64,000 bases of DNA from JAAUTT01 sp038213375 (GCA_038213375.1 JBBQTB010000005.1:98365-162364), one strand, 5' to 3'; shown: positions 26,327-35,830, counted from the first letter of the stretch. The notes: generated by a model not told the origin, from the sequence alone. Made by a program: numbers and translations.

Positions 26327-27691
26327 TTATTCAGCTTCAGTATAAGCAATTTCATTGTGTTGTGAAAGGTCAAGACCAATTGATTCATCCTCATCAACAA
26401 CACGGATCCCAATAGTTTTATCCACAATTTTAAATAAAACAAAAGTTACTACAGCTGAAAAAACTGTAATTACAGAAACGGCAAGAATTTGTACCCAAAG
26501 TTGATGAGAATTTCCCTGAAGAATTCCTGAATAAGAGCTCTGAACATTTGGAGTGGCTAAAACTCCTACCATAATTGAACCCACGAAGCCACCTACGCCA
26601 TGTACACCAAATGCATCAAGAGAGTCATCGTATTTTAGTTTTGTTTTAACAGTACCAACCATATAGTAACAAATCACTGCACTTATGATACTTATTATTA
26701 GTGCTCCTTTAAAATCTACAAAACCAGCAGCCGGTGTTATAGCGGCTAATCCAGCAATTGCTCCTGTACAAATACCAACGGTAGTTGGTTTTTTATTAAT
26801 CAACCAATCAATAATGGCCCAGGTTAAGGATGCGGTAGCAGCTGCAACATGAGTAACCAAAAATGCATTGGCGGCTAATCCATCCGCTGCTAGTCCACTT
26901 CCGGCATTGAATCCAAACCAGCCAAACCAAAGTAAGCCTGTTCCTAGTACTATAAAAGGAACATTGTGAGGTGGTGTAGGAATATTTTCATAATATCGCC
27001 TTTTTCCAAGCATTATGGCCATAATCAAGGCTGCAATGCCTGCATTAATATGTACAACAATACCTCCTGCAAAATCAAGTACACCCATTTTGTACAACCA
27101 TCCATCGGCAGACCATATCCAATGTACAACAGGATTATAAACCAAAACTGCCCATAACAATGAAAACAATAAAAACCCACTGAATTTAATTCGTTCTGCA
27201 AATGCTCCAATAATAAGTGCGGGAGTAATTACGGCAAACATGCATTGGTAGAGCACAAATAACAAATGTGGAATACGGTCGTTAGGCATCGAAACGTAAT
27301 ATGGGCTTAAATCGTTGACTTTGATACCGTTCAGAAAAGCCCACTTAAATCCGCCAATAATTCCTTTAGTCCAGCCTTCGGATGATCCAAATGCATTGCT
27401 ATAACCAAAAATCATCCATTCAATTGTAATTGCTGCGATAAGAATAAAACACTGCATTAAAATATTCAGGATGTTCTTTCGACGAACTAGCCCGCCATAA
27501 AAAAAAGCCAATCCCGGAATCGTCATTAACATAACCAAGGCAGTAGCAACAATCATCCAAGCCGTATTGCCCAGATTTAGTTTTGGCACATCCAAAGTTG
27601 GCCCCATCGTTTGTGCTTGTAAACTTAGGGTTGTAACTCCCAATAAAATCAATAGACAACAAATAACAATTTTAGTCAGTTTACTAAACAT
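26327..27691 (-). CDS. amt: Ammonium transporter (Amt family, copy 2)
   Basis: 454 residues: a signal-like first helix ending in LQAQ, then eleven membrane segments. Family motifs: TIPGLAFFYGGLVRRKN, QCMFAVITPALIIGAFAER, DFAGGIVVHINAG (conserved Asp and His), GWFGFNAGSGLAADGLA, and LDAFGVHGVGGF with the second pore histidine. The cytoplasmic tail ends GLDLSQHNEIAYTEAE, the same tail as the other Amt copy, and may contact P-II. A trimeric channel for ammonium uptake. Confidence 0.95.
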   Translation of the reverse strand: MFSKLTKIVICCLLILLGVTTLSLQAQTMGPTLDVPKLNLGNTAWMIVATALVMLMTIPGLAFFYGGLVRRKNILNILMQCFILIAAITIEWMIFGYSNAFGSSEGWTKGIIGGFKWAFLNGIKVNDLSPYYVSMPNDRIPHLLFVLYQCMFAVITPALIIGAFAERIKFSGFLLFSLLWAVLVYNPVVHWIWSADGWLYKMGVLDFAGGIVVHINAGIAALIMAIMLGKRRYYENIPTPPHNVPFIVLGTGLLWFGWFGFNAGSGLAADGLAANAFLVTHVAAATASLTWAIIDWLINKKPTTVGICTGAIAGLAAITPAAGFVDFKGALIISIISAVICYYMVGTVKTKLKYDDSLDAFGVHGVGGFVGSIMVGVLATPNVQSSYSGILQGNSHQLWVQILAVSVITVFSAVVTFVLFKIVDKTIGIRVVDEDESIGLDLSQHNEIAYTEAE

Positions 27692-27863
27692 ACTATATTT
27701 CCTTCCACCATTAATAAAAAAAGTTCTCTAATTCCGGCGGCAAAAATATGTTTTTTTTAATAAATTGTAAGGGGTAACAACAAAATAATTAATAAAATAT
27801 TTATTTTACCCTATTTTAATTGATGTTTAAAAAAAATAAGTGAATTAATTTCAAGAACACCCC

Positions 27864-27898
27864 TAAAAAAAATAGGGGGTGCATTGCACCCCCTACAC
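27864..27898 (-). terminator. Intrinsic terminator between the two Amt genes
   Basis: Perfect 11-bp arms tagggggtgca (27873-27883) and tgcacccccta (27885-27895), followed on the minus strand by eight U. It is about 50 bp past the stop of the copy-1 Amt gene, so the second Amt gene is probably transcribed mainly from its own promoter. Confidence 0.88.
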
Positions 27899-27946
27899 CA
27901 ATTAAACGTTGGAATTAGAGAAATTTTGTGTGGATTGGATTTAATT

Positions 27947-29356
27947 TTATTCAGCTTCGGTATAAGCTATTTCACCATGTTGAGAAATATCCAAACCTGT
28001 TGTTTCTTCATCAGATGTAGCTTTAATACCCAGTGTTTTATCTACAATCCAGAAAATTATTGCTGTTAAAACTCCACTATAAACTATCGTTGCTAAAACA
28101 GCTTTAACCTGAATTAAGAATTGTGCAGGGTTTCCATAGAATAAACCCTTATAAGAACCTTGAATAGCCGCAGTTGCAAATAAACCAGTTGCCAAAGCCC
28201 CCCAAATACCACCAATACCATGAACTCCAAAGGCATCTAATGCATCGTCATACCCAAGTTTTGGTTTTACAATTCCTACCATAATGAAGCAGAACACCGA
28301 TACAAGAAGACCGATAATGATTGCACCGGATACATCAACAAACCCTGATGCGGGAGTAATCGCTACTAAACCTGCTACAGCCCCGGTGCAAATACCTACT
28401 ACGGTTGCTTTTTTGTTAATAAACCAGTCGAGTAAAGCCCATGATAATGCAGCAGCTGCCGTAGCTATATGTGTTACAAGAAAGGCGCTGGCAGCTAAAC
28501 CATCTGCAGCAAGACCACTTCCGGCATTGAAACCAAACCATCCAAACCATAGTAAAGCAGCTCCAATAACAACAAGAGGAACGTTGTGAGGAGGTGTTGG
28601 ATGCCCATCGTAATATTTGCGTTTTCCAATCATTAATGCCGTTACTAGCGCTGCAATACCTGCATTTATATGAACGACGGTACCACCGGCAAAATCTAGT
28701 GTTCCAAGCTTAAATAACCAGCCATCGGCTGACCAGACCCAATGTGCAATTGGATTGTAAACGAAAATAGCCCAAAGTAAAGTAAAAATCAGGAACCCAC
28801 GGAATTTAATACGTTCTGCAAATGCTCCAATGATAAGGGCTGGAGTAATTACCGCGAACATGCATTGAAAGAGCACAAATACAATGTGAGGAATAGTACC
28901 GATCATTTCAGGAGCACCGTTAACAATTTTTCCAGTAGTTTGTGAGTGTGAAATAAAATATGGACTCAAGTCATTGATTCCAATTCCTTTAAGAAATGCC
29001 CAATCAAACCCGCCAATAAACGGAGCCAAAGCACCTTTTGACGAACCGAAAGCATTACTATAACCAAAAGCTACCCATTCCAAACTAATTACTGCAGTGA
29101 TAATAAAACACTGAATGAGAACGCTCAACACGTTTTTCCTACGAACCAAGCCACCATAAAATAGTGCTAAACCAGGAATGGTCATTAATAATACCAAGGC
29201 TGTTGCTACAATCATCCAGGCTGTGTCTCCCGAATCAACTTTAGGTGCAGGTATAGCTGCTGCAGTTGTTGCTGCTACCTGTGCAAATGTTGCTAATGAT
29301 GTTACACTTGACAAAACCAAGGGTAAGCAAATATATTTAAGAAATTTTTTTATCAT
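27947..29356 (-). CDS. amt: Ammonium transporter (Amt family, copy 1)
   Basis: 469 residues, clearly paralogous to the neighbouring Amt (shared TIPGLALFYGGLVRRKN, FAGGTVVHINAGIAALV, GWFGFNAGSGLAADGLA, LDAFGVHGIGGIWG and the tail ISQHGEIAYTEAE). It differs by an Ala-rich N-terminus after the signal (VAATTAAAIPAP) and an extra loop (SHSQTTGKIVNGAPEM) in the periplasmic part. It starts 31 bp after the P-II gene on the same strand, the standard glnK-amtB linkage but with P-II first. Confidence 0.95.
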   Translation of the reverse strand: MIKKFLKYICLPLVLSSVTSLATFAQVAATTAAAIPAPKVDSGDTAWMIVATALVLLMTIPGLALFYGGLVRRKNVLSVLIQCFIITAVISLEWVAFGYSNAFGSSKGALAPFIGGFDWAFLKGIGINDLSPYFISHSQTTGKIVNGAPEMIGTIPHIVFVLFQCMFAVITPALIIGAFAERIKFRGFLIFTLLWAIFVYNPIAHWVWSADGWLFKLGTLDFAGGTVVHINAGIAALVTALMIGKRKYYDGHPTPPHNVPLVVIGAALLWFGWFGFNAGSGLAADGLAASAFLVTHIATAAAALSWALLDWFINKKATVVGICTGAVAGLVAITPASGFVDVSGAIIIGLLVSVFCFIMVGIVKPKLGYDDALDAFGVHGIGGIWGALATGLFATAAIQGSYKGLFYGNPAQFLIQVKAVLATIVYSGVLTAIIFWIVDKTLGIKATSDEETTGLDISQHGEIAYTEAE

Positions 29357-29387
29357 GATTTTCTGTTTTTTGGATTAGTCTACAAAT

Positions 29388-29738
29388 TTATTTTTTTATA
29401 TCGTATAGGGATTCATCTCCATGATCTCCTGTACGTATTCGTATTGATTGTTCGACAGTTTCAACAAAAATCCTTCCATCACCACTTTCGCCGGTGTAGG
29501 CTGATTTAAGAATGGCATTAATGGATTTTTCTAAGTTAACGTCACGAACAACAAACGAAATAAATATTCTATCGATGGTATTCACATCATAAGCGACACC
29601 TCTAAAAATTAATCCTTGTTTTGCTGTGCCCTGGCCTTTAACATCCCACCAGGAAAGGAAATCGATATCAGCTTCGTGCAGTGCTTTCCTTACGTCTTCG
29701 AACTTTGTCTTACGAATAATGGCTTCAATTTTTTTCAT
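29388..29738 (-). CDS. P-II family nitrogen regulatory protein (copy 1)
   Basis: 116 residues. T-loop GQGTAKQGLIFRGVAYDVN, C-loop ESGDGRIFVETVEQSIRIRT. As in copy 2, the Tyr of YRGAEY is Phe while the T-loop tip tyrosine is kept (AY). It lies between the porin-like gene (24 bp upstream) and Amt copy 1 (31 bp downstream), a tight operon. It should couple cellular 2-oxoglutarate status to ammonium uptake. Confidence 0.93.
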   Translation of the reverse strand: MKKIEAIIRKTKFEDVRKALHEADIDFLSWWDVKGQGTAKQGLIFRGVAYDVNTIDRIFISFVVRDVNLEKSINAILKSAYTGESGDGRIFVETVEQSIRIRTGDHGDESLYDIKK

Positions 29739-29762
29739 GTCTGTGTTTTTAAATTTTAATAT

Positions 29763-30542
29763 TTAGAATGTGATACCAAAAACAAGGTGTATATAATCCA
29801 TACGGTTATATGTTGCTGAAGGATTCACAACTAAAGTTGCCCTAAGAGGCAAGGAAAAAGCATCAGTGATTTTAACCAATTTTGATAAGGTTACACCAAT
29901 ATTTACAATAGAAAATGATTTTTTACTGGCTGATGCATCAAAAGTTGTGTACCCATAATTATTATAATAACTAGCCCAAGGTGTAAAACCCAGGAAGAAA
30001 GCTGCCGGACCTTTAGTATATCCTAGTTCTATATAAGTTGAATATGCTTGTTTTGCAGAATCAGCACCAGCGCTTGATCCCTTTTTATCATACCCATAAA
30101 ACATGGTATTCCATGTTACACTGATTGGGAAAGATTCAGGACCGGTATATCCTATTGTACCTTCAAGCATATGTCCCGTTTTATTGCTTGAATAATCGAA
30201 ATACTTAGCCTTTGGAAAGTTCCAGTCATAATCGGTTAATGTAAACTTTAAATGGCCTGAAGTTAAAGAAACATAAGGGTCAACTTCCTTATAGCTTCCA
30301 ACGAAATCTGTAGACCCCCAAACACCAATTTCGAAATTTCCTTTCGAAAAGGCTAATGTTGGCTGAAAATTAGGAGTTGGACTTCCTGTAGCCATAGAAC
30401 CACGCCATACATAGTGGCTAACTAATTCGGCAGTAACTTTAATGGGTGGAGCCACTGGGGCATCCTGTGCTGAGGTTTTACTAAAATTGAAAACTCCCGA
30501 GAAAACTAAAACCAGCGCGAGCAAAATGTTTTTGTTTTTCAT
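29763..30542 (-). CDS. Outer-membrane porin-like protein heading the ammonium operon
   Basis: Start at ATG 30540-30542 (MKNKNILLALVLVFSG) gives a proper signal peptide ending SAQDAP; a longer frame to 30614 is rejected. The 259-residue product has VTAELVSHYVWRGS and FQPTLAFSKGNFEIGVWGST, the pattern of TorF-family putative porins, and ends HLVFGITF with a terminal Phe. Co-directional with P-II and Amt (24 bp), so it may let ammonium or a nitrogen compound through the outer membrane. Confidence 0.8.
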   Translation of the reverse strand: MKNKNILLALVLVFSGVFNFSKTSAQDAPVAPPIKVTAELVSHYVWRGSMATGSPTPNFQPTLAFSKGNFEIGVWGSTDFVGSYKEVDPYVSLTSGHLKFTLTDYDWNFPKAKYFDYSSNKTGHMLEGTIGYTGPESFPISVTWNTMFYGYDKKGSSAGADSAKQAYSTYIELGYTKGPAAFFLGFTPWASYYNNYGYTTFDASASKKSFSIVNIGVTLSKLVKITDAFSLPLRATLVVNPSATYNRMDYIHLVFGITF

Positions 30543-31007
30543 AGACTTAAAATTTAGGTTTGTGAAATCTTTGTTTGTCGCTACAAACATATAAATAATA
30601 TTTAATACCCCCAAATTTTATAGGTAGTAAAACTAAAAACATATAAAATTATTTGATTAACGTCTATAAAATGGGGTACAATATAAAAAAAAATACCATT
30701 TTTGAATAACTGAGTTGTTTTTTTATTTCTGTCAACAAATTGGAAGCGTGTAATTTAATTTATTTAACCAAAATTTGATATTTGGTTTAAATATTTAAAT
30801 AAAATCTACTTTTTCATTACAATATATAGAAAAACACTTCTATTTAATAAAAATTAGGTGTTTGAAAAGAATTTTATTAAGATTGAATAAAATTATGATT
30901 TCCAATTAATGTTGTGCTAAATTAAGCTACAAACAAAAAGCGCTGCATAGTTTCCCATGCAGCGCTTTTTGTTTACTAAATTCTTTAATATTAGGAAAGG
31001 TTAGTGT
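30543..31007. other. Intergenic region with promoter of the nitrogen operon and a terminator
   Basis: About 465 bp of AT-rich sequence. It must hold the promoter of the porin-P-II-Amt operon, but no box could be fixed with confidence, and the tttatcatgataaa palindrome is not present here. At the far end lies the terminator at 30934-30971. Confidence 0.5.
30934..30971. terminator. Strong bidirectional terminator
   Basis: Perfect 15-bp arms caaaaagcgctgcat / atgcagcgctttttg around an eight-base loop (agtttccc). It follows the DUF1080 gene, whose minus-strand stop is at 31008. Confidence 0.92.
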
Positions 31008-31754
31008 TTACAATTCCCTGATCCAGATGTTACGGTAGCTTACAGGATTTCCATGATCCTGAAGTGAAATTGGTTCTTTCATGCTATGAGGTGTATATTC
31101 TGGTAATCCAATATAAGGGGTAGTACCTCGAATTTCAGTGTTATTCTGAATTAAAACACCATTATGCAGGATGGTGATATGTGCAGGAACAGCTACTCTG
31201 CCGTTTTCGCTGAAACGAGGTGCCTGGTAAATAATATCGTAAACTTGCCATTCACCCGGTTTTTTACAGGCGTTTGCTAATGGGATACTTTGTTTATAAA
31301 TCGACCCTGTTTGTCCGTTTACATAGGTTTTATTGTTATAACAGTCCAATACCTGAATTTCATATCTGTTTTGCAGGAAAATACCACTGTTGCCGCGTCC
31401 CTGACCATCACCTTTTACTTCTGAAGGGGAACGCCATTCAATATGTAACTGACAATCGCCAAATCCGCGTTTGGTTTTAATACCACCTGTACCACCTTTT
31501 ACTGTTGCACATCCATCAGCAATTGTCCATGTGGCCACTCCGCCTTTTTCACTATCCCATTGGTCGAGATTTGTACCATCAAATAGCACGATTGCGTCTG
31601 ATGACGGTTTAGTTCCTTCTCCAGGAGTGACAATAGGAGGTACCGGTGCATATAATTCAGTACTCTCAGGATTTTTTTCGACTTTTTTTTCTGTCTGGGC
31701 AAATACGCCCAATGTTAACACCAATAATAGTGTGGTTAATGTTAAGCTTTTCAT
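31008..31754 (-). CDS. DUF1080 (3-keto-disaccharide hydrolase-type) protein
   Basis: 248 residues with a signal peptide (LLLVLTLGVFAQ). The concanavalin-like DUF1080 fold is clear: IVLFDGTNLDQWDSEKG, WTIADGCATVKGGTGGIKTK, CQLHIEWRSP, GNSGIFLQNRYEIQVLD, GEWQVYDIIYQAP, and PISLQDHGNPVSYRNIWIREL at the end. Family members split 3-keto-glycosides in concert with Gfo/Idh/MocA oxidoreductases, of which two lie at 45-49 kb. Secreted to the periplasm or surface. Single gene with its own terminator. Confidence 0.9.
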   Translation of the reverse strand: MKSLTLTTLLLVLTLGVFAQTEKKVEKNPESTELYAPVPPIVTPGEGTKPSSDAIVLFDGTNLDQWDSEKGGVATWTIADGCATVKGGTGGIKTKRGFGDCQLHIEWRSPSEVKGDGQGRGNSGIFLQNRYEIQVLDCYNNKTYVNGQTGSIYKQSIPLANACKKPGEWQVYDIIYQAPRFSENGRVAVPAHITILHNGVLIQNNTEIRGTTPYIGLPEYTPHSMKEPISLQDHGNPVSYRNIWIREL

Positions 31755-31886
31755 AAATAAAATAATTAATAGTTGTTTGAAAATATGAATTTTTTTGACT
31801 CATTTGAAACCAAGTACCAAGAAACCTTTTTTCTTCGTAAACACAAAACCTTTTTTACAGATTACATTGTTTAATGCTATAAATCC

Positions 31887-32618
31887 TTAGTTATTTTCCA
31901 GTTTTATAAGTTTTCCGGGCGATAATTGGTTATCCACTATAATTTCGGGAGGGTTACCCTTATAATAGATATTGCTGTTACCTTCAAACTTAACTTTAAG
32001 TTGTTGTATTACATTTACATACACATCACCCCAACCACGTTGGCGTACATAGCAATCGTTAGAAAGGAGACTGTCGGCATAAATTTTACTATTACCTCCA
32101 GCCCATATTTCACAATTGCTACAATTTCCTTTTACTTTATAGAATCCAAAACTATCAGCTCCCATAAAGATACCGCAATATACTGAATTCACAGTTATAT
32201 CTACTTCACAAAATTTGCCCCAATCAACAAACTGGAAGGTGTTTGCCTTAAAAGTTCCGAGAGTAACAAAATGTAAAGGTTTATACGCGTAAAGGATCAG
32301 ATCCTGATTGATGTGAAGTTCCAGCTTTATTTTCTCGTATTTCCTTGACCAAGCATATTTTGTATTTTGGCTGATATAGACGATACCTTCTTTTTCTTCG
32401 ATATATACAGCTTTTTGCAGATTTTCACCACAAGTAATGAGTACTTTATTAATCGTATCATTTATTAAAGTTATATCAAAGATGCTGTTTGTTTCGATTC
32501 TCGAAAATGAATTGCTGATCACCACCTCTTTGGTAATTAATTCTCCGGCGTCAAATAATCCATTATTATCGCACGAAAGCAGGAATAAAGGGAGAAATAT
32601 AAAACTCAATAATTTCAT
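31887..32618 (-). CDS. Head-GIN/DUF2807-like lipoprotein
   Basis: Start at ATG 32616-32618 (MKLLSFIFLPLFLLSC) for a lipoprotein signal. About 243 residues of parallel-beta-helix-like repeats: FSRIETNSIFDITLINDT, then 'VDITVNSVYCGIFMG', 'CSNCEIWAGGNSKIYADSL', 'VYVNVIQQLKVKFEGNSNIYYKGNP'. The G-N-S-x-I-Y turn recurs twice. This matches the putative auto-transporter adhesin head-GIN family of Bacteroidota. Surface or periplasmic; function unknown. 16 bp downstream of the PagL-like gene. Confidence 0.7.
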   Translation of the reverse strand: MKLLSFIFLPLFLLSCDNNGLFDAGELITKEVVISNSFSRIETNSIFDITLINDTINKVLITCGENLQKAVYIEEKEGIVYISQNTKYAWSRKYEKIKLELHINQDLILYAYKPLHFVTLGTFKANTFQFVDWGKFCEVDITVNSVYCGIFMGADSFGFYKVKGNCSNCEIWAGGNSKIYADSLLSNDCYVRQRGWGDVYVNVIQQLKVKFEGNSNIYYKGNPPEIIVDNQLSPGKLIKLENN

Positions 32619-32634
32619 ATAATTGCTTAAAAAT

Positions 32635-33765
32635 TTAATATTTCCAACGGTAACCAATTCCCCATTCAATAAAATCGGCAATGGCAGTCCAATGAGCTTT
32701 TATGGTAATACCAGCAACCAATCGTGGTGAAAGTTGATAGCGAAGGCCTATACGATTACTGATTTTCCCCGATTTTGTATACGGGTTTTTTAAATAAATA
32801 CCTGGTTGAATAACATATGATATTTTTCCCATTCTGAGTTCGTAGGAAAGATTCCATGAAACCCGAAATAAATCATTTTCTGTGGTGGTATCGTTTTCCA
32901 GTTCAAGCTTTTTTTTAAGTGACGGATCGAAATAAAAATTGATAGAACTCCCAACCATGGTGGTTTGAGTAATTTCACGACTATATTCGACTGATATAGC
33001 CAAAGGGGTAAACTTCTGGTTATATTGCTGGGCTAGTTGTTTTCTACCAAGAGCACCCATTATCAGAAAATGATTTCGTTTTTGCTCTTTTGGTTCTTCG
33101 GATCGGATATAGTCACTTTGATTGGGATTATTTATCAGGTATTGCAGGCCGCCGAAAGCTGTAAATAGATTTAATCCTTTGTTGGGCTCCTGATAGTTCC
33201 CGTTTGATGCATGCATCAAACCAAATCCGAGTTTAAGATAGGTTTGTGAATTTATTCGTGCAGTTCCATTAATGTTGTAGTTTATAAATACATTGAATTT
33301 GGAACCAATAGCCATATCGAAATAGTTATTTTTGTTATCAAATCGTTTTGAGACATAAGTTAAGCCAAAGTCGATTCCATTTCCAAAATTGAAACGTGGA
33401 TTTCCGCGAATATAATAGCGGTCGATATAGCAATACAGGGATGTCATATTTCCATAAACCTGATTGTTGCCAAGTCCGGAATGATAAATGCCAATTCCGA
33501 TTTTTGGATAATTATAATGTTGATGCCATAATTTCTCACCTTTCGTGAGTAGTCCAACATTTAATTGGTAGCCAGTTACGTGATCTTTAATAAAATAGGA
33601 TATATATTCTATGTGAGGAGTAATAAAGCCATAATGAAAAGCACCTTCGAAATAAAGCTTCTTTTTCCAATCCGATGACTGCGAAAAACACATCGAAAAA
33701 AGAAGCCCGAAAAGAATGCAGCTGGCTTTAACGCGTTTAGTCAAGATAATTCCTAAATAACACAT
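32635..33765 (-). CDS. PagL-like lipid A deacylase/acyloxyacyl hydrolase family protein
   Basis: 376 residues with a signal peptide (ASCILFGLLFSMCFSQ). Barrel strands run throughout, with the PagL motif GFGLMHASNGNYQEPNKGLN: His185 and Ser187 fit the catalytic His-x-Ser-Asn, as does Asn188. PagL removes the 3-O acyl chain of lipid A. At 376 residues it is about twice the size of PagL, as is usual for Bacteroidota 'acyloxyacyl hydrolase' annotations, which carry a C-terminal extension. Activity is inferred from the motif only. Likely an operon with the head-GIN gene. Confidence 0.75.
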   Translation of the reverse strand: MCYLGIILTKRVKASCILFGLLFSMCFSQSSDWKKKLYFEGAFHYGFITPHIEYISYFIKDHVTGYQLNVGLLTKGEKLWHQHYNYPKIGIGIYHSGLGNNQVYGNMTSLYCYIDRYYIRGNPRFNFGNGIDFGLTYVSKRFDNKNNYFDMAIGSKFNVFINYNINGTARINSQTYLKLGFGLMHASNGNYQEPNKGLNLFTAFGGLQYLINNPNQSDYIRSEEPKEQKRNHFLIMGALGRKQLAQQYNQKFTPLAISVEYSREITQTTMVGSSINFYFDPSLKKKLELENDTTTENDLFRVSWNLSYELRMGKISYVIQPGIYLKNPYTKSGKISNRIGLRYQLSPRLVAGITIKAHWTAIADFIEWGIGYRWKY

Positions 33766-33857
33766 CCGGCAAAAATAGTAATTTGGTATGTATTTCGGTT
33801 ATTATTTTAAATTTCATCTTAAAAGACCAAAACGGATATTTATTGTTGCTTACAAGA

Positions 33858-33886
33858 TTGCAATGAACTTGTAAAGTATATATTTG
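33858..33886 (+). promoter_or_regulatory. Bacteroidota-type promoter for pgeF
   Basis: TTG at 33858-33860 and TATATTTG at 33879-33886, 18 bp apart, match the -33 TTG / -7 TAnnTTTG pattern of Bacteroidota housekeeping promoters. The start codon is 35 bp downstream. Confidence 0.6.
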
Positions 33887-33921
33887 TAGTTCAAATGCAA
33901 TATTATCTCTGAAAATTATAT

Positions 33922-34743
33922 ATGCAACTGATTAATAATGTACAAGCTCCTTATTTCATTTTCGATAATTTATCGGGTTTTAACGAGATAAAACATTTTG
34001 TATCTACACGGCATGGAGGAGTAAGTAAGGGAGATTATTCATCATTAAATATAGGTTTTGGAACAGACGATGATAATGCATTAGTGCTTGAAAACAGGCA
34101 AATTTTAGCAAAATCTGTTAATATATCACTTGATTCATTTGTGATTTTAAATCAAATTCATAATACAAATGTTGCTGTGGTTACCAGTACCATGCGAGGA
34201 AATGGCGTATATAGTCGCGATACGGCACTTTGCGGGACGGATGCAATGGTTACAAATCAACCTGATATTTGCATTTTTGTGATGTCTGCTGATTGTGTAC
34301 CTCTTTTATTTTTCGATCCGGTAAATAAAGTTATTGGTGCTTGCCATGCCGGATGGAGAGGAACTATAAAAAAGGCGCCTCTTGCAACAATTAAAACGAT
34401 GTGCAAAACCTTTGGGAGCATTCCCGCTGATATCATAGTCGGCATTGGTCCGTCAATCGGACCTTGTTGTTACAATGTTGGAGGTGAGGTGATTGATTCT
34501 GTTCTTCGAACATTTGGAAGTACCGATTCATTAATTCGGTTTGATAATTTTGACTGGCAGCCATATTTTGATTTATGGGCTACTAATAAATATCTGCTCC
34601 TTGAAGCTGGTATAAAGGATAACCATATCGAGTTAGCAAGTTTATGTACACAATGTCATCATAAGGACTTTTTTTCATCACGTCATGGCAAGGGAATTAC
34701 CGGGCGATTTGGTGCAGGAATTATGTTAAAACAGAATTTTTAA
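33922..34743 (+). CDS. pgeF: Polyphenol oxidase/laccase-domain purine nucleosidase (YfiH family)
   Basis: 273 residues. Family marks: HFVSTRHGGVSKGDYSSLNIGFG, LNQIHNTNV, SADCVPLLFFDP, ACHAGWRGTIK (zinc ligands Cys and His), GIGPSIGPCCYNVG, and CTQCHHKDFFSSRHGKG at the end. YfiH/PgeF proteins have been linked both to purine nucleoside processing and to peptidoglycan editing. Single gene with its own promoter. Confidence 0.93.
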   Translation: MQLINNVQAPYFIFDNLSGFNEIKHFVSTRHGGVSKGDYSSLNIGFGTDDDNALVLENRQILAKSVNISLDSFVILNQIHNTNVAVVTSTMRGNGVYSRDTALCGTDAMVTNQPDICIFVMSADCVPLLFFDPVNKVIGACHAGWRGTIKKAPLATIKTMCKTFGSIPADIIVGIGPSIGPCCYNVGGEVIDSVLRTFGSTDSLIRFDNFDWQPYFDLWATNKYLLLEAGIKDNHIELASLCTQCHHKDFFSSRHGKGITGRFGAGIMLKQNF

Positions 34744-34747
34744 GTTT

Positions 34748-35218
34748 CTATAAATTAATTTTCAAAAAATCCTTTATTCTTTTATCAAAATCGCTTTTAC
34801 TGATTAATCCTGTTGACATTTGCGGTTTGGAGGATGCCGGGCAGAATAGAACTGACGGTATGCCTGAAACTCCAAAAACGTTGGCAAGTTCCTTCTGATC
34901 ATCAACATCAACTTTATAAACGTTTATTTTGCCTTTGTATTCTTTAGCAATCTGGTCAACAGTTGGAGCCATAATTTTGCATGGACCGCACCAGGTAGCA
35001 TAGAAGTCGATAATACAAGGTTTGTCTCCGGCAAATTTCCACTCCTTACTTTTTGAATAATCAAACACTTTTTGTTTAAATGTTACAGAAGTAAGGTGTT
35101 CTATTTGTGATTTTCCTGCGTTTGTAACTTCTTGTTTTTTGGGAGCTTGCTGACTTTGGCAACTTCCGAAAGGAATTAAGGATATTGTTGCAATAATTAT
35201 ATAATTAGCTGCTTTCAT
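34748..35218 (-). CDS. Thioredoxin-fold lipoprotein
   Basis: Start at ATG 35216-35218, giving lipobox FGSC (Cys20) and 156 residues. Thioredoxin active site FYATWCGPCKIMAP, then VDQIAKEYKGKINVYKVDVDD and cis-Pro region VSGIPSVLFC. A membrane-tethered periplasmic thiol oxidoreductase, convergent with pgeF and ending 4 bp from it. In Bacteroidota such proteins serve periplasmic reduction or cytochrome maturation; the partner is unknown. Confidence 0.88.
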   Translation of the reverse strand: MKAANYIIIATISLIPFGSCQSQQAPKKQEVTNAGKSQIEHLTSVTFKQKVFDYSKSKEWKFAGDKPCIIDFYATWCGPCKIMAPTVDQIAKEYKGKINVYKVDVDDQKELANVFGVSGIPSVLFCPASSKPQMSTGLISKSDFDKRIKDFLKINL

Positions 35219-35524
35219 ATTGATTCGATTTATATTTTTAACTTCATTTATGTTAACTACAACCAAAAACGCATTTTGTTTTGGGTTGAAAATTGAATGA
35301 GCAAATTTATTAATCTTTTTCCCGAATTTATAATTGAATTTTAAACTATCGTTAAATAATTACATAATGAAGCTAAAAATATTCAATACAGGTATTTACT
35401 TAAATGATAATTTATCTTTTACAAGGTTTGTTTCAAACTTCATCGTTTACGGTACAGAATCTTTTACTGAAAGAACTATATTTACCACTTACAAGTTAAA
35501 ATTACTAATGTAATAACATGAACT

Positions 35525-35830
35525 ATGAAAAAATTATTAACATCTAAATGGTCTTATGTCTTATGGTTGCTGCTGATTATCGTAGTTTTTTATTCATGTA
35601 CAAATAAAGAGGTTGTTACGCCATGTTTGCATGGTCATACTTATGGTTTTTTGGGTGGTTTATGGCACGGATTTATTGCCCCTTTTGATCTGTTTGGAAT
35701 GATTTTTTTTGATGACATTACCGTATTTGCCCAAAATAATAATGGGGCATTTTATGCTTTTGGATTTCTGCTAGGTAGCGGTGGATGGGGTTTCTTTGGT
35801 GGAAAAGGAGCAAAATGGAAAAGAAAATAA
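35525..35830 (+). CDS. Small membrane protein of unknown function
   Basis: 101 residues. N-terminal helix KWSYVLWLLLIIVVFYSC with a possible lipobox, then GHTYGFLGGLWHGFIAPFDL and a Gly/Phe-rich C-terminal segment (GFLLGSGGWGFFGGKGAKWKRK) that could span the membrane. The pattern recurs in small Bacteroidota membrane proteins, but no named family comes to mind. It precedes the TonB receptor by 21 bp, so they may be co-transcribed. The 306 bp upstream shows nothing else. Confidence 0.65.
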   Translation: MKKLLTSKWSYVLWLLLIIVVFYSCTNKEVVTPCLHGHTYGFLGGLWHGFIAPFDLFGMIFFDDITVFAQNNNGAFYAFGFLLGSGGWGFFGGKGAKWKRK

